From assembly GCF_034497705.1 (NCBI RefSeq), contig NZ_JAXRUV010000004.1, positions 186,001 through 250,000 of the forward strand: a stretch of 64,000 nt of DNA. The letters run 5' to 3'. The position numbers and the translations under genes are program-made. The notes under the pieces are model-generated. The model searched no databases. It had not been told where the DNA came from and saw only the letters and a program-made list of their open reading frames with translations. The DNA comes from Marinococcus luteus_A. GTDB taxonomy: Bacteria; Bacillota; Bacilli; Bacillales; Marinococcaceae. Within the stretch, counting starts at the first letter, position 1; every line of letters begins with the position of its first letter. Positions 1-8,801 of the stretch are shown in pieces.

Positions 1-2
1 TG

Positions 3-452
3 TTTTCTGTTGTGCATATGGGATGGAAATTCACACTGAATACAATCGCCGCAGTGTCTCTGCTTTCCGCTCTGACAAGCCTGAGTTATTTTCTTCCTGC
101 CTTCAGTATCCATCCGGCTGCTGGAGCCATTTTCGGCGGTATCAGTATAGGAGCCGGCATATCAATATTATTTATGAACAACACCTCGCTCGGCGGGGCT
201 AACATTCTGGCATTATTTCTTCAGCGCCGGCTCCAGTGGAACCCCGGCAAAGTCAATTTATCCTTCGATATATTGGCAGTAGCTGTGGGGCTCGCTTCTG
301 TCGGCTTAATCGCAGGCGCTTATTCCACACTTTCCATTATCGCTACTGCTTTTGTGCTCAGCATAGCCAAAGGAAAAATCGCCGCTTCAAGGCCCATTCC
401 TAAAGCGAAGCCGCGTTCCTCACGCCAGGGCGTACTGATCGAAAAACAATAA
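3..452 (+). CDS. YitT-family membrane protein, 5' end outside window
   Basis: The reading frame is open from the first bases of the window, so this is the C-terminal part of a longer gene; a GTG at 12 is probably internal. The visible part has hydrophobic segments at about residues 8-28, 35-55 and 84-118. Between them is a Gly-rich stretch (GAIFGGISIGAGISILF) and a TSLGGANILA motif resembling the 'GSTGGTDILA' region of YitT/DUF161 integral membrane proteins. Family members usually have five to six membrane segments and a soluble C-terminal domain of unknown function. Here the protein ends in a short basic tail without that soluble domain, so it may be a short-form member. Family assignment is by motif memory and is fairly secure; function is unknown. 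Confidence 0.7.
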   Translation, partial: FSVVHMGWKFTLNTIAAVSLLSALTSLSYFLPAFSIHPAAGAIFGGISIGAGISILFMNNTSLGGANILALFLQRRLQWNPGKVNLSFDILAVAVGLASVGLIAGAYSTLSIIATAFVLSIAKGKIAASRPIPKAKPRSSRQGVLIEKQ

Positions 453-455
453 ATC

Positions 456-486
456 AAAAGCAGCTTCCCGTGGGAGGCTGCTTTTT
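456..486. terminator. Bidirectional intrinsic terminator
   Basis: Inverted repeat AAAAGCAGC-TTCCC / GGGAG-GCTGCTTTT lies between the convergent YitT-like and fic genes. A/T tracts on both sides let it serve both strands. Confidence 0.8.
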
Positions 487-1058
487 CAGCTTTCAGTCAG
501 GCCCTCCGCCAGTGCTTCAGCTGCTTTCTTTTCATCATCAGCCACAGAAGCTTCAAACAGCTTTTCCTGCTGGAGCGGCGTGTACTTCATGTCAAAGCCA
601 TGATGCCAGGCAATTTGGCGCACGAACTCCCGCTGTGTTCTGCCGTTTCCTTCCCGGAATGGATGAATGTGATTAAGGTCATTATAAACCGGGGCAAAGG
701 CTTCAGCGAAAGCTTCCCTGTCTTTGTACGCCAGTTTATTTTTTTCCTGTACGGAGTCTCTTAGATGACGCAGACCCCTGTCGATAAATGCTGCAGGCAG
801 AAAGGATGTTCTTCCTTTAGTAAGATCCACCGTCCGAAATTCCCCGGCCCAGGCGTATACATCAGAAAACAGCCGTCGGTGAATACGCCGTATATGCTCT
901 TCGTCAAAGGATCCAAGCACCTTTTTTGCTGTCATCATCTGCTGCAGACGGTACGTTGTAATAATCTGCTCGATTTTCTCTGCCTTGGCTGATTCCCGAA
1001 AATTCATTTTGTTTATAAGCACTCCGCTGTCTCCATACGTGTAATAGGATTCGCTCAT
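486..1058 (-). CDS. Fic/DOC family protein (AMPylating toxin)
   Basis: Fic-fold enzyme of 190 residues. The complete catalytic loop HPFREGNGR lies at residues 132-140, with His132 as base, Glu136 for Mg2+ and the GNGR anion hole. Fic proteins transfer AMP or another nucleotide part from a nucleotide to a hydroxyl side chain of target proteins; class I Fic toxins of this size target DNA gyrase or topoisomerase IV in known cases. The beta-hairpin flap region (about 75-85) precedes the motif, as usual. The start is one base from the stop of the upstream small gene, so the two are translationally coupled. No internal inhibitory helix is seen, which agrees with inhibition in trans by the neighbour. 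The target is not predictable from sequence. Confidence 0.9.
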   Translation of the reverse strand: MSESYYTYGDSGVLINKMNFRESAKAEKIEQIITTYRLQQMMTAKKVLGSFDEEHIRRIHRRLFSDVYAWAGEFRTVDLTKGRTSFLPAAFIDRGLRHLRDSVQEKNKLAYKDREAFAEAFAPVYNDLNHIHPFREGNGRTQREFVRQIAWHHGFDMKYTPLQQEKLFEASVADDEKKAAEALAEGLTES

Positions 1059-1059
1059 A

Positions 1060-1266
1060 TTATAAACGCCCCTCCGCTACAGAAGCTGTCACTTCTTTAA
1101 TCGTCATTTGCCCGTCTCGGAGCTTACGTACGGCTTCAATATCTTTTTCTGAAAAAACAAAACCTTCTACTTCTGCAGAAACAATTGCGTTCTTAAGCTC
1201 CTGTTCTTCGGGCGTATCCGGGAAATTGTATTTGTCCACTGCGGACGAACCGTGTTTTTCATGCAT
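1060..1266 (-). CDS. Antitoxin of Fic system (VbhA-like, class I)
   Basis: Small acidic protein of 68 residues placed directly upstream of fic, the usual antitoxin-first order. It contains S30-A-E-V-E34-G35, which fits the class I Fic inhibitory motif (S/T)xxxE(G/N). In known complexes the Glu of this motif pairs with the second Arg of the Fic loop (here Arg140) and blocks productive ATP binding. The rest is predicted mainly helical, with a second helix around residues 40-66, like VbhA-type antitoxins. Upstream of the ATG at 1266 is a GGGGGGC-type ribosome site. Assignment rests on motif, size and position; confidence is good. Confidence 0.8.
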   Translation of the reverse strand: MHEKHGSSAVDKYNFPDTPEEQELKNAIVSAEVEGFVFSEKDIEAVRKLRDGQMTIKEVTASVAEGRL

Positions 1267-1384
1267 TGTTTGCCCCCCTGCCTGTAATGAAACTATTTTG
1301 CTTTCTTCTCGTTTCCTCCCGCTCTCTCCTGCCCAGGGTAAAAGAAAATCCTTTTTTAAGCGTTTATTCAGATGCAGCCTTCGT

Positions 1385-1479
1385 TAGTATCGTTTGGGAT
1401 ACTATACCACTTCAAAATGGGTACTTCCATGCCTGAGCCTTTTCCTAGTATGATGAACTCTACATACATCTGCATACTA
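1385..1479. promoter_or_regulatory. catE control region with four TAGTAT half-sites
   Basis: A perfect inverted repeat TAGTATC-N6-GATACTA occupies 1385-1404, and a second wider one TAGTATG-N20-CATACTA occupies 1446-1479, giving four copies of the same half-site. The left arm of the second repeat overlaps a TATGAT -10-like hexamer at 1449-1454. The layout suggests a repressor binding as two dimers over the catE promoter. In B. subtilis catE is repressed by the redox-sensing DUF24/MarR-type regulators YodB and CatR; whether such a protein acts here is inference. Confidence 0.55.
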
Positions 1480-1505
1480 AAATAAAATTAGAGGAGTGTT
1501 CACGC

Positions 1506-2414
1506 ATGACTAATGTGATTGATCCCGATGTTTCTATCGGGCCTGTGCAGCTCAGGGTGCAGGATATCGGCCGGGCCGCCGCTTATTACGAAAATGTGAT
1601 CGGCCTCCAGATACTCAAACGCTCATCTTCTACCGCTGTTCTCGGCGTGCCTTCAGACGGACTCCCTCTTGTCATGCTTCGGGAAGTGGAAGGTTCGATC
1701 ACTCCCCCTCGCACATATGCCGGGCTATACCACTTTGCTGTTCTTCTTCCGGACCGTGCGTCCCTGGGAGCTTTCACTCGTCATCTGCACAGCATCGACG
1801 AGCGGTTCGGAGCCTCTGATCACAGCGTCAGCGAAGCTCTCTATCTGACGGATCCGGATGGAAACGGCATCGAGGTTTACCGTGACCGCCCCCGAACAGA
1901 ATGGACGTACGACAGCAACGGATTCGTGCACATGACCGTGGGTCCCCTGCATGAACAACAGCTGGTTCAGACGGGAGAAAATACGCAGTGGCACGGCCTG
2001 CCTGCCGGAACTGTGATGGGACACGTTCATCTTCATGTGCACGACATGGAGGAGGCTTATCATTTTTACGTAGAGGTGCTGGGACTTGAACTTACCGCCG
2101 ACCCGCAGAAATTTCCTGCTTTTTTTGTTGCTGCCGGTGGCTATCATCACCATATCGGGCTTAACCCATGGGCCGGAGCCCAGGCGCCTAAAGCATCCAT
2201 ACGAAATACCGGAATCGACATGTACACGCTTGTGCTTCCTTCTGAATGGGCTCTGGAGCCTATTGCCGACAGGCTGGAGGCCGATGATTATCCATTTCAC
2301 CGCGAAGAACATACTTTATACGTCACCGATCCTTCAGGCATTGTCGTATGCCTTACCGTAAATTCTCCAAATACCGTCCTGTCCTCTGCTCAAATGGTCC
2401 AGCTGACCGAATAA
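1506..2414 (+). CDS. catE: Catechol 2,3-dioxygenase, VOC superfamily
   Basis: Extradiol ring-cleaving dioxygenase of 302 residues, close in length to B. subtilis CatE. Two tandem VOC modules are visible. Residues 10-130 carry 'LRVQDIGRAAAYYENVIGL', 'YHFAVLLPD' and 'LYLTDPDGNGIEVYRDRP'. Residues 165-290 carry 'GHVHLHVHDMEEAYHFY' and 'LYVTDPSGIVVCLT'. The His/His/Glu Fe(II) ligands are expected within these strands. The enzyme opens catechol to 2-hydroxymuconic semialdehyde and detoxifies catechol in the cytosol. An AGAGGAG site sits 8 bases before the ATG. It is monocistronic, ended by the hairpin at 2436-2470, and functionally matches the quinone-stress cluster at 22-26 kb. Confidence 0.85.
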   Translation: MTNVIDPDVSIGPVQLRVQDIGRAAAYYENVIGLQILKRSSSTAVLGVPSDGLPLVMLREVEGSITPPRTYAGLYHFAVLLPDRASLGAFTRHLHSIDERFGASDHSVSEALYLTDPDGNGIEVYRDRPRTEWTYDSNGFVHMTVGPLHEQQLVQTGENTQWHGLPAGTVMGHVHLHVHDMEEAYHFYVEVLGLELTADPQKFPAFFVAAGGYHHHIGLNPWAGAQAPKASIRNTGIDMYTLVLPSEWALEPIADRLEADDYPFHREEHTLYVTDPSGIVVCLTVNSPNTVLSSAQMVQLTE

Positions 2415-2435
2415 TTTTCGCCATGCGCCATGATA

Positions 2436-2470
2436 AAAAGCAGCCGTACCTGAAAAATACGGCTGCTTTT
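2436..2470. terminator. Bidirectional terminator between catE and the sucrase gene
   Basis: Perfect 13-bp stem AAAAGCAGCCGTA / TACGGCTGCTTTT around a 9-base loop, with T-rich flanks on both strands. It ends the convergent catE and sugar operons. Confidence 0.9.
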
Positions 2471-2471
2471 A

Positions 2472-3992
2472 TTATTCATTTTTTGATAGCAGCTGCATAT
2501 CAACCGCTGCGGTCGATATACTTTTTGAAAGCTCCCATTTCCGGACTTCAACCAGCTCTATTGCCCTGTCTCCGAAAAAGCGGACACCGGTAGAAGCTTC
2601 TGCCGGGTAGACGCGGGCGCTCATCACCTTTTCCCCGTCCTGCATAAATACTTCTACCGTGGAGTGATCGATAAAGATATGCAGATACAAAAGGCCGTTT
2701 TTCAAAGAAACGTCTGTCGTTCGTGTCCCGCCGGGGCCCCAGCCGGATTTTTCACGATCAAGCGTTATTTTTTGCTCGCGTGTATTATATACAAGCTTCG
2801 TTTTTTCCCCTGTACTTTCATTTGCGAGAAGGTCCAAACCACATTGCTCTGCCTTGAGCGGATCTATAACCACCTGAAGCTCCAGACATTTTCCTTCGAC
2901 ACCTTCCATCTGTCCTTCATTTTCAACGATGACGCCGCGGTGCTTCACTTCTTCACCGCGCAGGTCCGCCATTTCCGGCAGAGGACGGCTTTTCCATTGG
3001 CCTGCTGCACAGGATAAAACGCGTGGCAGGCTCATCGCACCAGCCCACAACTCTTCTTTTTCCGGCATATCACTTTCCCACATCGCAAACCATCCGATAA
3101 CGATTCTGCGCCCAAAGCGGTCCAGCGTTGTCTGCGGGGCGTAAAAATCAAAACCGTGATCGAGCGGATGGAAGACGTCAAAATCAAACGTTCCCTCCTC
3201 AATATCCAGGTCACCGACGGCAAAGACCGCCTGATGCAGATTATGATACCTGTCCCCTTCCGGGAGCACGCCCTGCGGAGACATCACTAGCACGTCAAAA
3301 CCGTCAAGCCGGAAAAGATCCGGACACTCCCACATGTAGCCCATATTCCCCCGGCCTGCTGCCAGTATGTTCATAAATTCCCACTCCAGAAGATTTTCCG
3401 ACCGGTAGAGAAGCGCCTGGCCAATGTTGTCTTCTGTCCGGGAGCCAAGCACTGCATAATAATAATCATCTTCTCTCCAAACTTTTGGGTCCCGGAAATG
3501 ATTCGGATGTGCTCCTTCTTCAGGGGCTTCTGATATAACAGGATTGTGAAAGCTCTTTTCAAACCGGAGACCATCTGTACTTGTAGCCAGACACTGAACC
3601 TGCTTTAAGTCTTCATCCGGGTCCGGGCCCGTCCACACATTACCTGTATACATTAAGACTAACTGTCCGTCCGCCTCCACGGCACTTCCCGAAAAGCAGC
3701 CATCTATATCATAGGGTTCGCTTGGCGCCAGCGCGGGCGGAAGATGCTGCCAATGAACAAGATCCGGACTTTTAACATGGCCCCAGTGCATGTTATCCCA
3801 TTCCGGCGAGTAAGGATGGTACTGATAAAACAAATGATATTCGTCTTTAAACATGCTGAAGCCGTTGGGATCGTTCATCCATGATACAGGCGCTGTAATG
3901 TGAAAGGCGGGACGCCAGTACTCCTTGTTGTTTTTCTTTTGTATGGACGTAACGCCTTTCACTGCTTCGTTTATTCGCTGCTGATGATTCAT
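2472..3992 (-). CDS. sacA: GH32 sucrose(-6-phosphate) hydrolase / beta-fructosidase
   Basis: Glycoside hydrolase family 32 enzyme of 506 residues, usual for SacA/ScrB. The three family signatures are present: WMNDPNG at 38-44 (Asp41 nucleophile), FRDP at 166-169 (Asp168 transition-state stabiliser) and ECPD at 222-225 (Glu222 acid/base). The C-terminal beta-sandwich has the typical 'DHSTVEVF' motif. It cleaves sucrose, sucrose-6-phosphate or short fructans in the cytosol. It is the last gene of the sugar operon and its ATG overlaps the stop of the GH13 gene by four bases (ATGA). Because the operon has an ABC importer and no PTS, the natural substrate is more likely unphosphorylated sucrose or a fructo-oligosaccharide; that is inference. 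Confidence 0.88.
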   Translation of the reverse strand: MNHQQRINEAVKGVTSIQKKNNKEYWRPAFHITAPVSWMNDPNGFSMFKDEYHLFYQYHPYSPEWDNMHWGHVKSPDLVHWQHLPPALAPSEPYDIDGCFSGSAVEADGQLVLMYTGNVWTGPDPDEDLKQVQCLATSTDGLRFEKSFHNPVISEAPEEGAHPNHFRDPKVWREDDYYYAVLGSRTEDNIGQALLYRSENLLEWEFMNILAAGRGNMGYMWECPDLFRLDGFDVLVMSPQGVLPEGDRYHNLHQAVFAVGDLDIEEGTFDFDVFHPLDHGFDFYAPQTTLDRFGRRIVIGWFAMWESDMPEKEELWAGAMSLPRVLSCAAGQWKSRPLPEMADLRGEEVKHRGVIVENEGQMEGVEGKCLELQVVIDPLKAEQCGLDLLANESTGEKTKLVYNTREQKITLDREKSGWGPGGTRTTDVSLKNGLLYLHIFIDHSTVEVFMQDGEKVMSARVYPAEASTGVRFFGDRAIELVEVRKWELSKSISTAAVDMQLLSKNE

Positions 3993-5668
3993 GCATCGCC
4001 ACCTCCTAAAGCATAAACGACAGCTTCAAACGGTCGCAGCATGATTTCCTTTGTTCCCTTTGTCCAGGCCTCTCCGTAATTATTTAATATCAGGTCCGGA
4101 GCCTGAGCTGCAAATTCACCCGGGAGCTCACAGCTTGTTTTAGTGTCGTACAGATTCACCATAATAAGCATTTTGGTATCCTCAAGAGTTCTTATATATG
4201 CCATAATCTGCGGGTGATCTGGAAGCGCAAGGTCAAATGAACCGTATACAAGCGTTTTCCATTTCTGTCGCAGCCGTATTAATGTTTGATAGTAAGTAAA
4301 TACAGACGGGGATCTCTTTTTTTCCTGTTCGACGTTAATCGTAGAATAATTCGGATTAACCTTCAGCCAGGGCGTGCCTGTCGTAAAGCCGGCGCCCGGA
4401 CTGCTGTCCCACTGCATCGGAGTGCGGGAGTTGTCGCGGCCGGTTTTCCAGATTGTTTTCATAATGTCTTCATGCGGCATTCCTGCCTGGCGCTCCTTAT
4501 GGTAAAGGTTCCGAATGGCAATATCATTGTAATCTTCAATGGAAGGGAATTCGACGTTGGTCATACCGATCTCCTGCCCCTGATAAATGAACGGGGTTCC
4601 CTGCATGAAAAAATACATCGTGGCGAGCCCCGTAGCCGTTTCATACCAATAGTTATCCGCGTCTCCCCATGTAGATATTGAACGCGGCAGGTCATGATTC
4701 TCTAAAAACAAAGCGTTCCATCCGACACCGTCCAGCCCCTTCTGCCACTTAGCAAAAATTTCTTTCAAGGCAAAAATGTCCGGCCGGCTGTCGATGCCTT
4801 TCCCCCATAAATCAACGTGGTCAAATTGAAAAATCATATTAAATTTGCCGTTTGTCTCCCCAACCCATGCGTCCGCTTCTTCAATTGTTACTCCATTGGC
4901 TTCTCCGACGGTCATTATATCGTAATGATCGAACGTTTCTTTCTTCAGTTCCTCAAGATATGTTTGAATGCCCGGCTGGTTTAAATGCCCCTCGAAGGAA
5001 GGTGGATAGTCTTCATTATTCGGATTTGGCACGTCGGGAAGGCCGGGTTTCTTTTTAATATGGGAAATAGCATCTATGCGAAATCCATCAATTCCTTTAT
5101 CGAGCCACCAGTTGACCATATCGTACAGATCACGGCGGACATCCGGGTTTTCCCAGTTCAGGTCCGGCTGCTTACGGGAGAAAATATGCAGAAAATACTC
5201 TTTGGTATGCTCGTCCCATTCCCAGGCCGACCCTTCAAAAATGGACCCCCAATTATTTGGCTCCTGACCGTTTTCCGGCTGCCGCCAGATGTAATAGTCC
5301 CGGTATTCACTCTCTTTGGAAGAACGAGACTCCACAAACCATGGATGCTCATCGGACGTATGATTAATGACCAAATCCATGATCAGGCGCATCCCCCGCT
5401 GGTGAACTTCCCCGAGCAGCCTGTCAAAATCCTGCATCGTCCCAAACTCCGGCATAATCGCCTGATAATCACTGATATCGTACCCGTTATCGTCATTAGG
5501 TGATGCATATACCGGACATACCCAGATTACACCAATGCCCAGCTCCTGGAGATAGTCGAGCTTCGAAATAATCCCTGGAATATCGCCGACGCCGTCCCCG
5601 TCTGCATCCATGAAGCTTCTCGGGTAAATTTGATAGACAACCGTTTCCTTCCACCATGCCTGCTCCAT
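3989..5668 (-). CDS. GH13 alpha-glucosidase (oligo-1,6-glucosidase/maltase type)
   Basis: TIM-barrel alpha-glucosidase of 559 residues, usual for the MalL/oligo-1,6-glucosidase subfamily. Catalytic residues are visible: GFRID with nucleophile Asp199, VGEANG with acid/base Glu256, ENHD with Asp326, and His103 in INHTSDEHPW. The residue after the nucleophile is Ala200. In this subfamily Val there goes with alpha-1,6 activity and Ala/Thr with alpha-1,4 or sucrose activity, so a maltase/sucrase preference is suggested. No signal peptide is present, so it acts on imported oligosaccharides. It lies between the permease genes and the GH32 gene, with an AGGAGGT ribosome site before the ATG. Confidence 0.85.
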   Translation of the reverse strand: MEQAWWKETVVYQIYPRSFMDADGDGVGDIPGIISKLDYLQELGIGVIWVCPVYASPNDDNGYDISDYQAIMPEFGTMQDFDRLLGEVHQRGMRLIMDLVINHTSDEHPWFVESRSSKESEYRDYYIWRQPENGQEPNNWGSIFEGSAWEWDEHTKEYFLHIFSRKQPDLNWENPDVRRDLYDMVNWWLDKGIDGFRIDAISHIKKKPGLPDVPNPNNEDYPPSFEGHLNQPGIQTYLEELKKETFDHYDIMTVGEANGVTIEEADAWVGETNGKFNMIFQFDHVDLWGKGIDSRPDIFALKEIFAKWQKGLDGVGWNALFLENHDLPRSISTWGDADNYWYETATGLATMYFFMQGTPFIYQGQEIGMTNVEFPSIEDYNDIAIRNLYHKERQAGMPHEDIMKTIWKTGRDNSRTPMQWDSSPGAGFTTGTPWLKVNPNYSTINVEQEKKRSPSVFTYYQTLIRLRQKWKTLVYGSFDLALPDHPQIMAYIRTLEDTKMLIMVNLYDTKTSCELPGEFAAQAPDLILNNYGEAWTKGTKEIMLRPFEAVVYALGGGDA

Positions 5669-5719
5669 TGTTCAGATACCTCCTGTGTTCATAAAATTTC
5701 TGCGGGGCAGCACAGCTAA

Positions 5720-6547
5720 CTATTTCACTGCGCCTTCCGATACCCCTTCGATAATTTGTTTTTGAGCTAAAAAGTAGAAAATAATAACCGGAAGCACCGC
5801 AAGCACAAGACCAGCAAGCGCTAGATGCCACTGAGTCGTATACTGGCCGAAGAAATAGAACATTTTCAGTGGGATCGTTGCATTAGCCTCGCCAAGCACC
5901 AGTGATGGAAGCAGGTAGTCGTTCCATATAAAGATGACATTCAAAATAGCCACAGTCACTGTGATCGGCTTTAACAACGGAAAGATGACTAACCAAAACA
6001 TTTGAAAGCGATTCGCCCCGTCAATAATTGCTGCTTCATCCATCGATTTTGGAATGCTTTTGAGCGCCCCGTGGTATAAAAATATTGCCAGACTCGAGCT
6101 GAATCCAAGATACATGAAGATCAGTCCCGCTCCATTCATCATGTTTATCTGGCCAAAAATCGACGTGAGTGGAATCATCACGGACTGAAACGGAATAAGC
6201 ATAGCAGCAACGAATACAAACAATAGTGTCGTACTCAGTCTGCTCGGATTCCGGGCGAGCGCGTAGGCGGCCATCGATGAAAATATGATGATAACAGCAA
6301 TACTCACACCCGTAATCATAACAGAATTAAATAAGGATTTGAGAAAGTCTAGCTCTTGAAAGGCGGTAACGAAATTCTGCCATACAAAGGTGCCGGGCAG
6401 AGCCATCACGCTTTCAAAAATACCGTCCGGCGTTTTAAAAGCGTTGGTAAGCATCAGATAAAAAGGGATCAACCAAAGTATTCCGAGGACTATTCCTGCA
6501 ATTTCGAGCGGTACCAGTCTGCGCTTTTCGGCTTTGGACATACTCAT
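5720..6547 (-). CDS. Carbohydrate ABC transporter permease (MalG type)
   Basis: Inner-membrane permease of 275 residues with about six hydrophobic helices. The cytoplasmic EAA loop is visible at about residues 170-190 (EAAIIDGANRFQMFWLVIFP). It forms the channel with the upstream MalF-type partner; their genes overlap in TAATG, so they are translationally coupled. The operon has no ATPase gene, so a shared MsmX-like ATPase encoded elsewhere is expected, as in Bacillus sugar importers. Confidence 0.9.
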   Translation of the reverse strand: MSMSKAEKRRLVPLEIAGIVLGILWLIPFYLMLTNAFKTPDGIFESVMALPGTFVWQNFVTAFQELDFLKSLFNSVMITGVSIAVIIIFSSMAAYALARNPSRLSTTLLFVFVAAMLIPFQSVMIPLTSIFGQINMMNGAGLIFMYLGFSSSLAIFLYHGALKSIPKSMDEAAIIDGANRFQMFWLVIFPLLKPITVTVAILNVIFIWNDYLLPSLVLGEANATIPLKMFYFFGQYTTQWHLALAGLVLAVLPVIIFYFLAQKQIIEGVSEGAVK

Positions 6548-7407
6548 TACATTTCAACCTCCCGGCGTTTGTTGTAGTAAACCTGGGCAAGTGCGATCGC
6601 TGTCACAATGATAAAGAAAATTACTGCTTTACCCTGAGCGTAAGCCATATCATTTTCCACGAAGGCCGTCCGCACAATGTCCATGGCGAGCATCTGGGTC
6701 GAATCGAACGGACCGCCATTTGTCAGTGACAAATTTTGATCGTAAAGCTTAAATCCGGTCGAAAGCGTTAAAAACATACTGACCGTAAAGGCCGGGGCGA
6801 GCAAAGGAAACAAAATACTTTTAAAACGCTCAAAAGCTCCTGCCCCGTCAATTTTTGAAGCTTCAATCAAGTCACCGGGGATGCTCTGCAGATAAGCAAT
6901 ATAGATAACCATGATATAGCCGGACATCTGCCAGGCGGTAAGAATAACCAGGCCCCAGAAGCCGGTAGCAGTTGTAGACAGCCACCCCTGCATAGCTTCG
7001 ATATTTAGGGCTGTGCCTACTTCACTGAACACGTTCACAAAAATAAACTGCCAGATGAAACCAAGAATCAACCCCCCGATCAGATTCGGCATAAAGAAAA
7101 CGGTTCTAAGCAAATTGCTGCTTTTTAAACTTCTGGTCACGAGCAAAGCAAGACCGAGACCAAAAACATTCAGTAATATGACTGTTGCGACAGCAAATAA
7201 AAGTGTGAACCAAAAGGCGTTGCGGAATTCCCCGTCCTGAAACAGGCTGATGTAGTTTTCCAGTCCGACGAAGCTGCTGATCGACACCCCGTTCCAGTTG
7301 GTAAATGACAAGCCGAATCCGTATAAGAACGGAACGATCACCACTGCTCCGAGAGCAATCAATACCGGGGCTAAAAACAACCAATATGCTAAACTGCGAT
7401 CATTCAT
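6547..7407 (-). CDS. Carbohydrate ABC transporter permease (MalF type)
   Basis: Permease of 286 residues with six predicted membrane helices and an EAA loop at about 182-200 (EASKIDGAGAFERFKSILFP). It lacks the large periplasmic P2 loop of enterobacterial MalF, as is normal in Gram-positive UgpA/MsmF-type proteins. It pairs with the MalG-type protein downstream. The start has a GGAGGAA site 6-8 bases upstream. It lies 71 bases after the binding-protein gene. Confidence 0.9.
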   Translation of the reverse strand: MNDRSLAYWLFLAPVLIALGAVVIVPFLYGFGLSFTNWNGVSISSFVGLENYISLFQDGEFRNAFWFTLLFAVATVILLNVFGLGLALLVTRSLKSSNLLRTVFFMPNLIGGLILGFIWQFIFVNVFSEVGTALNIEAMQGWLSTTATGFWGLVILTAWQMSGYIMVIYIAYLQSIPGDLIEASKIDGAGAFERFKSILFPLLAPAFTVSMFLTLSTGFKLYDQNLSLTNGGPFDSTQMLAMDIVRTAFVENDMAYAQGKAVIFFIIVTAIALAQVYYNKRREVEM

Positions 7408-7478
7408 CGTATTCCTCCTGACATTGCTTGAAATGTGCCTGATTTATATTCTTTATTGAAGAGCCGGGTTTCTCTCGC

Positions 7479-8753
7479 CTACTCCGTGGCCCGTTCTTCC
7501 TTCCATTCTTCCTTCGAAGCTTCTATCGCTTCGTCCCATGTATAATCGCCGCTCAAGTAACGCTGCATTTGAGAGCCGATGAAACCGTCCCATGCATTTG
7601 GGAAACTCAGCTTAATCCAGTTCAGTGTTTCATCATTTTCAATGCTTTCATTTACCTGCTGGGATAATGGATCAGAAATCTGCGATGTATCATAGCCTTC
7701 ATAGGCAGGCACAAAGTTAAAGTCATTCATCACGGCATCCTTGCCGGCTTCGGAATTATTCATCCAGTCCAGAAATGCCTCTGCTTCCTGGGTGCTTTGA
7801 TCATCGTTATCCTTGTTTACTGCCCAATAGTTTGGGACGCCGACCGGTATTTCTCCTTCATGCCCTTCCACCGGAATAGGCATCATGCCTATATCTTCGT
7901 TTGCAAACTCTTCATCTGCCTGAGCAAGTGACGGGTACACCCAGTTCCCCTGCTGGATAATAGCAGCATCACCCTGGGCAAAATATTCCTCCACCTGCTG
8001 GGCATAGCTCATACTGAGAACCGGCGTGATCGAATTTTCCGCCTGAAGATCAAACATCCGCTGATATTCATCTTCACGTTCAAAATCTACGGTTTCTGCC
8101 TCATATGCTTTTGTCCCACTCTCATCAAATTCGGGAGAGAGATAGGCGTTGGCCAGATCACCGCCGATAACCCATCCTTCTTTGCCCGGAAAAGCAAATA
8201 CTCCGTCAATCCCCAGCTCTTCCTTCTGACTGTCCATTGTCTGCACCGCTGCTTCTAAATCTTCATATGACTGAATTTCGTCAGCATTAACTCCTGCCTC
8301 TTCAAAAATCCGCTTGTTATAAATCAATCCATAGCCTTCATAATTGAAAGGCAGCCCGTACACTTTCTCCCCTTCACTTACCTGCTCGAGGGAGCCGTCA
8401 AGAGCTGTTTCAGCTGATTCCGTGTCCGATAAATCCTTCACATACTGATCAAACTGCTGCAGCTCCCTGGGGCCCGCTACGCTAAATACATCCGGGGCAT
8501 CTCCCGAAGAAAAACGCGATTTCAGCGTGCCCAGGTAGTCCGACCCTCCGCCCACGCTCGTAATTTGAATTTTCACATCCGGGTTTTCTTCTTCGTATTC
8601 CCTGGCCAGTTCTTCAAAGGCATCGTTAATTTCTACTTTCCCCGTCATGATTTCTACTTCTGTACGGTCATCATCTGCTCCAAACGATTCAAACGAGCAG
8701 CCGCCTAGTCCTAAAGCTGAAAAAGCGATTAAACAGAGGGCAGGTTTTTTCAC
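7479..8753 (-). CDS. Sugar ABC transporter substrate-binding lipoprotein
   Basis: Family 1 extracellular solute-binding protein of about 424 residues. I prefer the GTG at 8753 over the ATG at 8774: an AAGGGAG site lies 8 bases before it, and translation then begins directly with a clean lipoprotein signal (MKKPALCLIAFS...LGGC). The lipobox Cys is about residue 19 and anchors the protein in the outer leaflet. The mature protein is very acidic and has the typical 'PDVFSVAGPRE' and 'AIIQQGNWVYP' regions. It captures the oligosaccharide for the two permeases downstream. The exact ligand is unknown; the GH32 and GH13 genes point to sucrose or alpha-glucosyl/fructosyl oligosaccharides. Confidence 0.88.
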   Translation of the reverse strand: MKKPALCLIAFSALGLGGCSFESFGADDDRTEVEIMTGKVEINDAFEELAREYEEENPDVKIQITSVGGGSDYLGTLKSRFSSGDAPDVFSVAGPRELQQFDQYVKDLSDTESAETALDGSLEQVSEGEKVYGLPFNYEGYGLIYNKRIFEEAGVNADEIQSYEDLEAAVQTMDSQKEELGIDGVFAFPGKEGWVIGGDLANAYLSPEFDESGTKAYEAETVDFEREDEYQRMFDLQAENSITPVLSMSYAQQVEEYFAQGDAAIIQQGNWVYPSLAQADEEFANEDIGMMPIPVEGHEGEIPVGVPNYWAVNKDNDDQSTQEAEAFLDWMNNSEAGKDAVMNDFNFVPAYEGYDTSQISDPLSQQVNESIENDETLNWIKLSFPNAWDGFIGSQMQRYLSGDYTWDEAIEASKEEWKEERATE

Positions 8754-8801
8754 GGTGCACACTCCCTTATGCATTCATTTTTGTAAGTGCTTTCAAATTG
8801 C

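Noticed and set aside
1725..2312. 195-residue open frame antisense to catE
   Set aside because: Lies wholly inside catE on the other strand, with no ribosome site or domain; a codon-bias shadow.
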